64,000 nt of DNA. Source: Azohydromonas lata NBRC 102462 (GTDB taxonomy: Bacteria; Pseudomonadota; Gammaproteobacteria; Burkholderiales; Burkholderiaceae_C). The stretch is taken from contig NZ_BCTC01000002.1 of assembly GCF_001571085.1 (NCBI RefSeq), positions 124,001-188,000 on the forward strand, written 5' to 3'. Made by a program: the position numbers and the translations under genes. This document shows positions 1 through 7,474 of this stretch, in pieces (position 1 is the stretch's first letter; each line of letters begins with the position of its first letter). Below the pieces are notes generated by a model. The model saw only the letters and a list, made by a program, of their open reading frames with translations, was not told where the DNA came from and made no database searches.

Positions 1-675
1 CGTGGCCTGCGCGAGATTACTGCACGCCATGACGTACCCCTGGTGCTGGACGAGGTTCAATCCGGGTTTGGGCGCAGCGGCGACATGTTTGCCCATGAAT
101 ATGCCGGCATCGTGCCGGATGCCATTTTGATGTCCAAGGCGGTGGGCGGCGGGTATCCGCTGGCCGTGATGGCCTACCACCGCAAGTATGACCGTTGGGG
201 GCCTGGCGCCCACGCCGGCACATTCCGCGGCAACCAGATTGCCCTGGTCAGCGGTGCGGCCACACTGGAGTATCTGCAGGGCCCCGGCGTGCTGGAGCAT
301 GTGCGGCAAATGGGCCAATTGTTGCGCCGGCGGCTGGACGCGCTGCAGCAGCGGTTTGCCTGCATCGGCGAAATTCGGGGGCGGGGGCTGATGCTGGGAA
401 TCGAATTGATCGATCCTCAGGGGCCCAGGGATAGCCATGGCCGGCCGCCGGCCCACGGCAGCCTGGCCAAGGCTCTCAAGCGTGCCTGCCTGGAGCGGGG
501 GCTGATCATCGAAACCGGTGGCCGGCACGGCGCCGTGATGCGCATGCTGCCGCCGCTGGTGGTTTCAGCCGACGACATCGAGGAAATCAGCCGGCGTTTC
601 GAAGCAGCGCTGTCCAGTGCCTGGCCCGCGGCTCCCGTGCCGGGGGCCATACCCGAGGCCGCCTTGGCCATTTGA
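1..675 (+). CDS. Diaminobutyrate-2-oxoglutarate aminotransferase, C-terminal part
   Basis: The 5' end lies outside the window; 224 codons are visible. This is a fold-type I, class III PLP aminotransferase. The PLP-binding lysine sits in SKAVGGG (Lys codon at 136-138), preceded by the DEVQSGFGR segment. The stretches PGAHAGTFRGNQ and RGRGLMLGIELIDP and a C-terminal LPPLVVSADDIEE are typical of L-2,4-diaminobutyrate transaminases (EctB/Dat type), which make diaminobutyrate from aspartate semialdehyde and glutamate. The stop codon overlaps the TTG start of the next gene by 4 bases, so the two are probably one operon. Context suggests it supplies a diamine substrate to the N-hydroxylase that follows. 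Another omega-aminotransferase specificity cannot be excluded. Confidence 0.85.
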   Translation, partial: RGLREITARHDVPLVLDEVQSGFGRSGDMFAHEYAGIVPDAILMSKAVGGGYPLAVMAYHRKYDRWGPGAHAGTFRGNQIALVSGAATLEYLQGPGVLEHVRQMGQLLRRRLDALQQRFACIGEIRGRGLMLGIELIDPQGPRDSHGRPPAHGSLAKALKRACLERGLIIETGGRHGAVMRMLPPLVVSADDIEEISRRFEAALSSAWPAAPVPGAIPEAALAI

Positions 676-2012
676 ATTGGGATGACAAAGTGAATCAGCC
701 CGTTTACGACATCATCGGCATAGGCTTCGGCCCTGCCAATATCGCGCTGGCCATTGCGCTGGAGGAACAGGCTCCGCAATTGTCGGTGCGTTTCCTGGAG
801 CGGCGGGAATCCACCGTGTGGCAGCCCGGCATGCTGCTGGAGGGGTCGGACATTCAAAACCATCCCTTGCGCGACCTGGTGACGCCGCGCAACCCGCGCA
901 GCCGCTATACCTTCACCAATTTCCTGCATGAGCACAACCGGCTCTACGAACACTTGAATCTGCCGCTGCATTACCCGCTGCGGCTGGAGTATTCACAGTA
1001 TGTGAGCTGGGTGGCGGGCTGTTTTGCGCAGCAGGTGGAATATGGCTGTGACGTCGCGGACATCATTCCGGAGATGGCGGCCGACGGCTCGGTGGCGCAT
1101 TACCGCGTGCCTTGCGCCAATGGCACGCAATACCTGGCCCGCTGCGTGGTGCTTGCGCCTGGGCGCAGCCGCAATATTCCCCAGCCTTTCCGCGGCATGC
1201 GCGATGCGCGCGTCGTACACCTGGACGACTACTTGCCGGCGCTGGAGCAACTCAAGGCGGCAGGCGGCGGGCGCGTTGCCGTGGTGGGGGGCAGCCAGAG
1301 CGCGGTGGAGATCCTGCTGCATGCCAGTGCCGAGCCTTCGCTCACCCGCGTGATGGGCATCACGCGGAACTTCGGCTATCGGCAAAAGGACACGAGCCCG
1401 TTTTCCGACGAGGTCTATTTCCCGGCCTTCGTGGACGCCTTCTTCAAGGCCAGCGCCAAGAACAAGGATCGCCTGCGCCGGGAGTTGGTGTTCACCAACT
1501 ATTCCTCGGCGGACATCGACGTGCTCAACCAGCTCTACGTCAAGCGCTACGCCAACCGGTTGCAGGGCAAGAACAGCCTGGAGCTGCTGACGTGCATGGC
1601 GATCGAGGGCTGCGAAGCCGGCGCCGAAGGCGTGACGCTGCGCATGCGCCACTTCCTGGAGGAGGAAACCCCGCGCCAGGAGACCGTGGACCTGGTGGTG
1701 CTGGCCACGGGCTTCCTGGACCTGGGCGAAGGCCCCAAGCACGAGCCCTGGCCGCGCCTGATGCAGACCGTCTCGCCGCGCCTGGCGGCGCAGCGCAACC
1801 CGGTGGACGTCGGCCTGGACTACCGGGTGCAGCTCCAGGGCGCGGCGGACCAGGGGGCGCCGCTGTACCTCAACGGCCTGTGCGAGTCCTCCCACGGCAT
1901 GGGCGATGCCGGCTCGTTCAGCCTGCTGGCGCTGCGCTCGCAGGCCATCGTGCAGTCGGTGCTGCAGCGCCTGGCGCTGCCGGCGACCGGGCATGCCCGT
2001 GTCGGCGCTTGA
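672..2012 (+). CDS. Lysine/ornithine N-monooxygenase family (PvdA/IucD/KtzI-like)
   Basis: Flavin-dependent N-hydroxylase of 446 aa, full length for the family. The FAD motif GIGFGPANIA is at residues 16-25 and the NADPH-binding motif VAVVGGSQSAVE at 202-213. The SPFSDEVYFP segment follows at about 242-251, and a late VVLATGF is the family's third nucleotide-associated motif. These enzymes hydroxylate the terminal amine of ornithine, lysine or diaminobutyrate for hydroxamate siderophores or for N-N bond formation. The chosen TTG start overlaps the upstream stop (TTGA); a GTG at 690 is an alternative. The neighbouring aminotransferase hints at diaminobutyrate as substrate, but sequence alone does not settle this. 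Confidence 0.88.
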   Translation: MNWDDKVNQPVYDIIGIGFGPANIALAIALEEQAPQLSVRFLERRESTVWQPGMLLEGSDIQNHPLRDLVTPRNPRSRYTFTNFLHEHNRLYEHLNLPLHYPLRLEYSQYVSWVAGCFAQQVEYGCDVADIIPEMAADGSVAHYRVPCANGTQYLARCVVLAPGRSRNIPQPFRGMRDARVVHLDDYLPALEQLKAAGGGRVAVVGGSQSAVEILLHASAEPSLTRVMGITRNFGYRQKDTSPFSDEVYFPAFVDAFFKASAKNKDRLRRELVFTNYSSADIDVLNQLYVKRYANRLQGKNSLELLTCMAIEGCEAGAEGVTLRMRHFLEEETPRQETVDLVVLATGFLDLGEGPKHEPWPRLMQTVSPRLAAQRNPVDVGLDYRVQLQGAADQGAPLYLNGLCESSHGMGDAGSFSLLALRSQAIVQSVLQRLALPATGHARVGA

Positions 2013-3282
2013 GCAACTGCTGCGGGCGCCGGCGGGCTGGGCGCTGCGGGCTGACGCGGCGGTGCCCGCGCCGGTGCCGCCCAAGCTGCCGCCGCGCTGC
2101 GAGCTGGCCGTCGTCGGGGCCGGGCTGACGGGGCTGGCCGCGGCGCTCACCGCCGCCCAGGCCGGCTGCTCGGTGGTGCTGCTGGAGTCGCACCGGGTGG
2201 GCAGCGGGGCGACCGGGCGCAACTCGGGCTTCGTCATCCCCATCACGGCGCGCATCGGCCCCGGGCAGTTGCGCCAATGGCTGGGCACACAGGCGCCGGC
2301 CTTCACGGCGGCGCTGGGGACGGCCGCCGCGGCGCTGTTGGCCGAGCCGGGCGCCAATGCCGCGCGCAAGGGCTGGATGCAACTGTTCCTGGAGCCGCCC
2401 TCGTCGGAACAACAGGCGCTGGCGCAAGCTTGGGCGGACCTGGGCGTGCGTGCGCGGCTGCTGCAGGCGTGCGACGTGCAGGCACTGGCGGGCACGTCGC
2501 ACTACCAGGGCGGCATGCTGCTGGAGGACGGCGGCCAGATCGACCCGCTGGCCCTGGCCCGCGCGCTGGCCGACCGTTGCCGCGCGCTGGGCGTCGTGGT
2601 GGCGGAGCACTGCCCGGTCACCGAAGTGCGCCCCGGCGAGGGCGATGCCTGGCAGACCCTGCACACGCCCGCCGGTACCGTGCAGGCGCGCCGCGTTCTC
2701 ATGGCGGGCAATGCGTACAGCCATGAAGCGCTGCGTCCGGCGGCCCGCCATTCGGTGCCCCTGGAGCTGGTGCTTGGGCAGTTCGACCTCGCGCCCGCCG
2801 CCCTGCGCGAGATATTGCCTGCCGACATTCCGTTTTCCGACAACTGCCGCGACATGTGGTTCTTCCGCAAGACGCCGCAGGGAAAACTGATGACGGGATG
2901 GTTCGCGCTCAATCGCCACGCGTCGGCATCCAGCCATGCCGAGCATTTGCGGCAACGGATCCAGACGGTATTTGGCGTGAAGCCCGCGCCCTCGGAAGAT
3001 ATTTGGGCCGGCCGCGTGGGGCTCACCCCCGACGGCCTGCCTCGCCTGTTTGCGCAAGGCGCCGGGGTGTGGGCCTGGAGCGGCTGCAATGGGCGCGGAC
3101 TGGCTTTGTCTTATATGGTGGGCCAGACTTTGGCCCGGCAATTGATCTGCGGTGCACCGGAACTTCTGCCACCGGTCTACAAACCTTTGCATGGCCGGGT
3201 TTTCGTGCAATGGCTTGCTCAAGCCGCCATTGCCGGCGACCGCTGGAGGCGTGCCCGGGTCAGTATCCCCATTGTCGATTGA
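1993..3282 (+). CDS. DAO-family FAD-dependent amine/amino-acid oxidase
   Basis: 429 aa from an ATG lying 20 bases inside the monooxygenase gene, which indicates coupling. The Rossmann motif VVGAGLTGLAAA begins near residue 40, followed by ATGRNSGF. That second motif is typical of the gamma-glutamylputrescine oxidase/glycine oxidase branch of the DAO superfamily. A C-terminal WSGCNGRGLALSYMVG is the usual FAD-closing segment. Such enzymes oxidise secondary or primary C-N bonds with FAD and release H2O2. Placed between an N-hydroxylase and a PaiB/KtzT homologue, it could dehydrogenate a cyclic product; that role is inference. The first 34 residues are a nonconserved, Pro/Ala-rich leader. Confidence 0.8.
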   Translation: MPVSALEQLLRAPAGWALRADAAVPAPVPPKLPPRCELAVVGAGLTGLAAALTAAQAGCSVVLLESHRVGSGATGRNSGFVIPITARIGPGQLRQWLGTQAPAFTAALGTAAAALLAEPGANAARKGWMQLFLEPPSSEQQALAQAWADLGVRARLLQACDVQALAGTSHYQGGMLLEDGGQIDPLALARALADRCRALGVVVAEHCPVTEVRPGEGDAWQTLHTPAGTVQARRVLMAGNAYSHEALRPAARHSVPLELVLGQFDLAPAALREILPADIPFSDNCRDMWFFRKTPQGKLMTGWFALNRHASASSHAEHLRQRIQTVFGVKPAPSEDIWAGRVGLTPDGLPRLFAQGAGVWAWSGCNGRGLALSYMVGQTLARQLICGAPELLPPVYKPLHGRVFVQWLAQAAIAGDRWRRARVSIPIVD

Positions 3283-3307
3283 CGCAGAGGATTTGACCTA
3301 AATTCAC

Positions 3308-3949
3308 ATGAGGGATAATTCAGTGGCCACCTGCGCCTTCCATTATCAGGAATACACAAGCCTGCGTGCCGATCTGATAGACCAGATGATCAGCCAGTAT
3401 CCTCTGGCTTTGGTGTGCAGTGAATACCAAGGGGTCATGCACGCCAGCCACATACCCTTGTTCCGTGACGCGGACCGCAGCTTGTTCGGCCATGTGGATC
3501 GCCGGAATCTGCAGTTCCAGGGGCGAGGCGTTTTCCCCGCCAAGCTGGTGTTCATGGGGCCGCAGAGCTACATACCTCCAGAGGCTTGCCATAGCCGACA
3601 ATTGCCTACCTGGAATTACGTTTCTGTGCATATGGATGTGAAAATCCAGGTGGTGGACCATCCGGAAGCGGTGCAGCACGTGCTGCACGCTACTGCGGCC
3701 AGGCTGCAGCCCGCGGACGCTCCCTATCAATTCGATGCGGCCGACTCGCGTGTCATCAAGTATCTTCCCCATATCCTCGGCTTGAGGATTCATTCACACC
3801 ATGAGGAAGGGCGGTTCAAACTTTCGCAGGACAAGCCGCACGCGGATCGTGAAGCCGCGCTGGAGTATTTGCTGCAGCAGCATGGGGCCTGCCGGCGTGA
3901 ATTGATGGCCACGCTGCTGAATTTTTCGGATTGCGCAAGAGCGGAATGA
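3308..3949 (+). CDS. PaiB-family protein, candidate KtzT-like (heme) N-N cyclase
   Basis: 213 aa with the PaiB split-barrel fold signature: MHASHIPL (about 44-51), GHVDRRN (61-67), LPTWNYVSVH (99-108) and a C-terminal EGRFKLSQ. Databases usually label this family FMN-binding negative transcriptional regulator. The piperazate synthases KtzT/PzbB, which bind heme and close N5-hydroxyornithine into piperazate, belong to the same family, and their genes accompany an ornithine N-hydroxylase. That partner is two genes upstream here, so an enzymatic role is plausible. The ATG at 3308 is used; a GTG at 3323 has the better-spaced GAGGGA ribosome site. No HTH is present. The gene overlaps the next by ATGA. 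Confidence 0.7.
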   Translation: MRDNSVATCAFHYQEYTSLRADLIDQMISQYPLALVCSEYQGVMHASHIPLFRDADRSLFGHVDRRNLQFQGRGVFPAKLVFMGPQSYIPPEACHSRQLPTWNYVSVHMDVKIQVVDHPEAVQHVLHATAARLQPADAPYQFDAADSRVIKYLPHILGLRIHSHHEEGRFKLSQDKPHADREAALEYLLQQHGACRRELMATLLNFSDCARAE

Positions 3950-5022
3950 GGGCCGGCAATACTCTCCTGGCCGGGCATTTTTCGCAGCGCAACGTCGTGC
4001 TGGACGCGGGCCAGCGCCGTGCCTGCGATGTCCTGGACGGCTTGCAGGCACGCATCCCGTCACGCCTGGCTCCGTTGCGCCGTGCCCCCGCGCTGGGCGC
4101 CTACCTCTGGGGCGAGCCCGGGCGCGGCAAGACCATGCTGATGGATGGCCTGTTCAGCACGGCCGCCCATCCTGCACGGCGCATCCACTACCACCAGTTC
4201 CTGCGCGACCTGCACCGTGGCCGCGCCCAAGCGGAAAAAGGCCAGGCGGATTACCTGGGCACGTTGGCGCGCAAGGTGGCGCAGCAGTGCCGGATATTCT
4301 GTCTGGACGAGTTTCACCTGCACGACGTGGCGGATGCCATCTTGATGGAGCGCTTTTTGGCCGTGCTCCTCAACGAGCGTGTGCTGGTGATATTGACGTC
4401 GAATTATGCGCCTGAACAATTGCTGCCGGATCCGCTGCTCCATCGGCATGCCCTGCCGTTGATTGCGTTGATCGGGAAGCACATGAGCATCGTGCGGCTG
4501 GATGGCGAGAGGGATTATCGCTATCGTGAGCCCCCTTGCCGCCAGCATTATCTTCACCCTTGCGGCGAGGCCACGGACCAGGCTTTGCAAAACCTGGCGC
4601 ACACGCTGGGCATGCCGTTGCGGCGCGGCCCGGACAGTATTTCTCTTCATGGCCGCTCCATTCCCGTGCGCGGCTTGGGAGAGGATGGCGTCTGGTTCGA
4701 TTTCCAGTCCATTTGCCTGGGGCCGCGCTCGCATCTGGATTACCTGGAAATTTCCGAGCGCTGGAGCGGGGTGATCGTGTCGGACATGCTTCAGTCTCAA
4801 CTGAACAAGGCCGATGGCTTGCGCCGCTTCATTTGGCTGGTGGATATTCTCTACGACCGTCGCCGGCGCCTGCTGCTGGGCGGGGAGCGGCCCGTGGAGC
4901 AGATGTTGCGCGACGTTCCCTGCGCCGTGGACATGGAGCGCACCCTGAGCCGGCTTGCCGAGATGCAATCCGCATCCTTTGCCGTTGCAACACCCCTGGA
5001 AATGAGTCCCTTATGCCCATAG
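3946..5022 (+). CDS. AFG1/ZapE-family AAA-like ATPase (accessory copy)
   Basis: 358 aa from the ATG that overlaps the previous stop (ATGA), with a purine-rich AAGAGCGG upstream; a TTG at 3931 is possible. Walker A is GEPGRGKT near residue 52 and Walker B is IFCLDEFHLHD, both as in ZapE/AFG1. In Proteobacteria ZapE acts at the division ring and is normally encoded near 2-oxoglutarate dehydrogenase genes. Here it is wedged inside a biosynthetic-looking operon and overlaps both neighbours. The most economical reading is a recruited paralogue rather than the housekeeping copy. Its partner protein or substrate is unknown. Confidence 0.8.
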   Translation: MRAGNTLLAGHFSQRNVVLDAGQRRACDVLDGLQARIPSRLAPLRRAPALGAYLWGEPGRGKTMLMDGLFSTAAHPARRIHYHQFLRDLHRGRAQAEKGQADYLGTLARKVAQQCRIFCLDEFHLHDVADAILMERFLAVLLNERVLVILTSNYAPEQLLPDPLLHRHALPLIALIGKHMSIVRLDGERDYRYREPPCRQHYLHPCGEATDQALQNLAHTLGMPLRRGPDSISLHGRSIPVRGLGEDGVWFDFQSICLGPRSHLDYLEISERWSGVIVSDMLQSQLNKADGLRRFIWLVDILYDRRRRLLLGGERPVEQMLRDVPCAVDMERTLSRLAEMQSASFAVATPLEMSPLCP

Positions 5023-5405
5023 TCAGAATCGAAGATTCCCGCCCGCGCAGCAGGGCCGAGCGCCAAGCCGTCATCAAATGCATATTCGACGGCTTGAAGT
5101 CCGTGTTCGGCGTGAGCGACGAGGAGCTGCAGGCAAGGTATCAGGTGCTTGACCCGGACGGTTTTTTTCCGCCCGGCGTGGGCGCCGTCAATTACATGCA
5201 GTTGGAGATTGCGGTGTTCGCGGGGCGCAAGGCGGAGACGAAAAAGAAGCTGTATGAATTTCTGGCGCAGAATTTGTCGGCCTTGCTCGGTGTTGCGCCT
5301 GAATCCATTTTGATTTTGCTGGTCGAGCATCCCATGGAAAACTGGGGTATGCGCGGCGGCCGCCTGGGCAGCGAAATTGATTTCGGCTACTGCGTGAACG
5401 TCTGA
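5013..5405 (+). CDS. Tautomerase-superfamily protein
   Basis: 130 aa. The start ATG lies 10 bases inside the ZapE-like gene. Mature proteins of the tautomerase (4-OT/MIF) superfamily begin with a catalytic Pro-1, and here the sequence starts Met-Pro-Ile-Val-Arg. Length and the middle of the protein fit the longer, fused beta-alpha-beta type rather than the 62-residue 4-OT. It would shift a double bond or ketonise an enol, for example on an imine or hydrazone. It ends 5 bases before the flavin reductase start, extending the operon. Confidence 0.75.
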   Translation: MPIVRIEDSRPRSRAERQAVIKCIFDGLKSVFGVSDEELQARYQVLDPDGFFPPGVGAVNYMQLEIAVFAGRKAETKKKLYEFLAQNLSALLGVAPESILILLVEHPMENWGMRGGRLGSEIDFGYCVNV

Positions 5406-5410
5406 GGGAC

Positions 5411-5920
5411 ATGAGCATGGGCGCGACAGTCGCGGCAGTGGAACCCTTGGCGCTTCGGCGCACCCTGGCCGGGTTTGCCACCGGCGTGGTGGTGGTGGCC
5501 ACGCACCAGCCCGGCATGGGGAACGTCGGCCTGACGGTCAATTCGTTCGCCACCGTCTCGCTGGAGCCGCCGCTGGTGTTGTGGTGCCTGCGCAAGAGCT
5601 CCAGGCTGCTGGGCGCCTTCGTCAGGAGCGGGAAGTTCTCCGTCAGCGCCTTGACGGAGTTTCAACTGGAGCCCTGCAACCATTTCGCCTCCCGCGAGCC
5701 CGGCAAGCGGGTCGACGGTTATTTCCGGCCCGGTGCGCAGGACGTTCCGGTGCTGCGTGAAGCCAACGCGGGCCTGGTCTGCCGCGTCAAGCGGCACTTC
5801 GAGGAAGGCGACCACGTGGTCTTCATCGGCGAGGTGCTGGAGGCCTTTTCCCGCGCGGAGCCCGCCGGGCCGCTGGTGTTTTTCGGAGGGCGCTTCCATC
5901 ACGCCCTGCCCATGGGCTGA
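5411..5920 (+). CDS. Flavin reductase-like FMN-binding protein
   Basis: 169 aa, starting 5 bases after the tautomerase stop. It has the flavin reductase-domain layout: LAGFATGVVVVAT, then GLTVNSFATVSLEPPLVLWCLRKSS, and a C-terminal LVFFGGRFHHA that matches the usual closing strand. Such proteins reduce FMN or FAD with NAD(P)H for a two-component monooxygenase, or act as flavin-dependent tailoring enzymes. A second flavin reductase at 8691 already sits beside the HsaA-like oxygenase, so this copy more likely serves the upstream N-hydroxylation operon. Confidence 0.82.
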   Translation: MSMGATVAAVEPLALRRTLAGFATGVVVVATHQPGMGNVGLTVNSFATVSLEPPLVLWCLRKSSRLLGAFVRSGKFSVSALTEFQLEPCNHFASREPGKRVDGYFRPGAQDVPVLREANAGLVCRVKRHFEEGDHVVFIGEVLEAFSRAEPAGPLVFFGGRFHHALPMG

Positions 5921-5953
5921 CAACGCCGCGAGCGGTTTCCCGCGCGGGCCGCT

Positions 5954-6345
5954 TCAGCCGTCCACCCACGCGCAGCTGCCTCGGCCCATGGAATGGGCCA
6001 GCCGCTTCAATGCCGGCACGAAGCGCTGCTGCAGGTCGTTGCCGCGCTCGCCTTTGCCGGCCGCGGCCAGGTATGCACGGCCTATGGCCAGGGGCATGCG
6101 CTCGCCGATCATCGCCCGGTGCTGCGACAGCGCGCTCCAGCGGTGGGTGGACTCGCGCACGGCGGCCCGCATCGCCGGCAGCGCGATGCGCCCCACCCAG
6201 GCTTCGTCCTCGAACCCCTCGCTCAACCTTCGCCCCTCGAAGGTCAGGGTGTATTGACCATCGCGCTCGCCCTGGCGCACGGGCTCCTTGGTCGGGGTAA
6301 ACCCATGGCCGGATGTGCACTGGGTGCACGCGGTTTACGGTTTGC
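5954..6345 (-). pseudogene. Broken IclR-family regulator (MhpR-like)
   Basis: On the minus strand, an open stretch carries parts of the IclR effector domain: YTLTFEGRRLSEGFEDEAWV, ESTHRWSALSQHRAMIGERM and IGRAYLAA. These match the order seen in MhpR-type regulators, but the segment between RAAVRE and STHRW is missing. The N-terminal winged-helix domain is absent: an in-frame stop lies near 6345, and no helix-turn-helix is found in the other frames. The protein also stops before the C-terminal half of the effector domain. The divergent position next to mhpB is where an MhpR would be expected, so control of the adjacent genes has probably been lost or replaced. Confidence 0.7.
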
Positions 6346-6502
6346 AACGGCACAACGACAGTGCGTCCCGTCGCGGCAATCCACCGCACCAGCCCATGGA
6401 TGCCATGGTCCCGGCGCTCCCCGCACGCCGGTTCTCCTGCACCCATTCCGATCGCCGACACCGTGTCGCCTGGGGCCGCTGCCCATGGCGCGAGGAGTAC
6501 TC

Positions 6503-7441
6503 ATGCCCGTGCAACTGAAATGCCTGTCCCACACGCCGCTGCGCGGCCTCAACGACCCCGGCGCGGAGGTCATTGCCGAAGTGGACGCCGTGCTGGCCAA
6601 GTGCCGCGCCGAGGTTGAAGCCTACGATCCGGAGCTGATCGTGGTCTTCGCGCCGGACCACTACAACGGCCTCTTCTACGACCTGATGCCGCCCTTCGTC
6701 ATCGCCACCGCCGCCGAGTCGGTGGGCGACTACCAGACGAAGCCGGGTCCGCTGTCGGTGCCCGGCGGCCTGGCGCTGGAGCTGGCCAGGCACCTCCTGG
6801 ACAGCGACCTGGACATCGCCATCTCGCACCGGCTGCAGGTGGACCACGGCTGCACGCAGACCCTGCAGGAGATGACGGGCAGCCTGGAGCGCTACCCGGT
6901 GATTCCCATCATCATCAACTCGGTGGCGCCGCCCTTTGGCCCGTACCGCCGCATTCGCAAGCTGGGCCAGGCCGTCGGCAGCTTCATTGCCAGGCTGGGC
7001 AAGCGGGTGCTGATCCTGGGCACCGGCGGCCTCTCGCACGAGCCGCCCGTCCCGCTGCTGGCCGACGCGCCGCAGGACGTTGCCGACTTCCTGATTGCCG
7101 GGCGCAACCCGACGCCGGAGTTCCGCGCCGCCCGCCAGGCCCGCACCATCGCCACGGGAAAGATTTTCGGCACGCCGCAGTGCGGCCTGACGCCGCTCAA
7201 TCCCGAGTGGGACAAGGCCTTCATGCGGCTGCTGATCGAAGGCCGCCTGGAGCAGGTCGATGCCTTTCGCATCGACGAGATCTCCAAGGCGGCCGGCCGC
7301 TCGACGCACGAAGTCCGCACCTGGGTCGCCGCCTTTGCCGCGCTGCAGGCCGTCGGCGACTACAGCGCGCGCGAAGACTACTACCGCCCCATCAACGAAT
7401 GGATTGCCGGCTACGGCGTGGTCAGCGCCGCGACCGTCTGA
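6503..7441 (+). CDS. mhpB: MhpB-type extradiol ring-cleavage dioxygenase
   Basis: 312 aa, very close in length to the 314-residue E. coli MhpB. It is a class III (LigB-type) Fe(II) extradiol dioxygenase. Hallmarks are FAPDHYNGLFYDLMPP near the N-terminus, the catalytic VDHGC, LGTGGLSHEPPVP in the middle and STHEVRTWVAAFAA plus PINEWIAGYG at the end. The family cleaves 2,3-dihydroxyphenylpropionate-type catechols next to the hydroxyl pair. The ATG is preceded by CGAGGAG. It is followed by an HsaA/HsaB-like hydroxylase that could make the catechol. The later pathway genes (mhpC, mhpD and so on) are not in the window. Confidence 0.9.
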   Translation: MPVQLKCLSHTPLRGLNDPGAEVIAEVDAVLAKCRAEVEAYDPELIVVFAPDHYNGLFYDLMPPFVIATAAESVGDYQTKPGPLSVPGGLALELARHLLDSDLDIAISHRLQVDHGCTQTLQEMTGSLERYPVIPIIINSVAPPFGPYRRIRKLGQAVGSFIARLGKRVLILGTGGLSHEPPVPLLADAPQDVADFLIAGRNPTPEFRAARQARTIATGKIFGTPQCGLTPLNPEWDKAFMRLLIEGRLEQVDAFRIDEISKAAGRSTHEVRTWVAAFAALQAVGDYSAREDYYRPINEWIAGYGVVSAATV

Positions 7442-7474
7442 AACGTCCTGTCCTTCACAACCGAGGCCCAAGCC

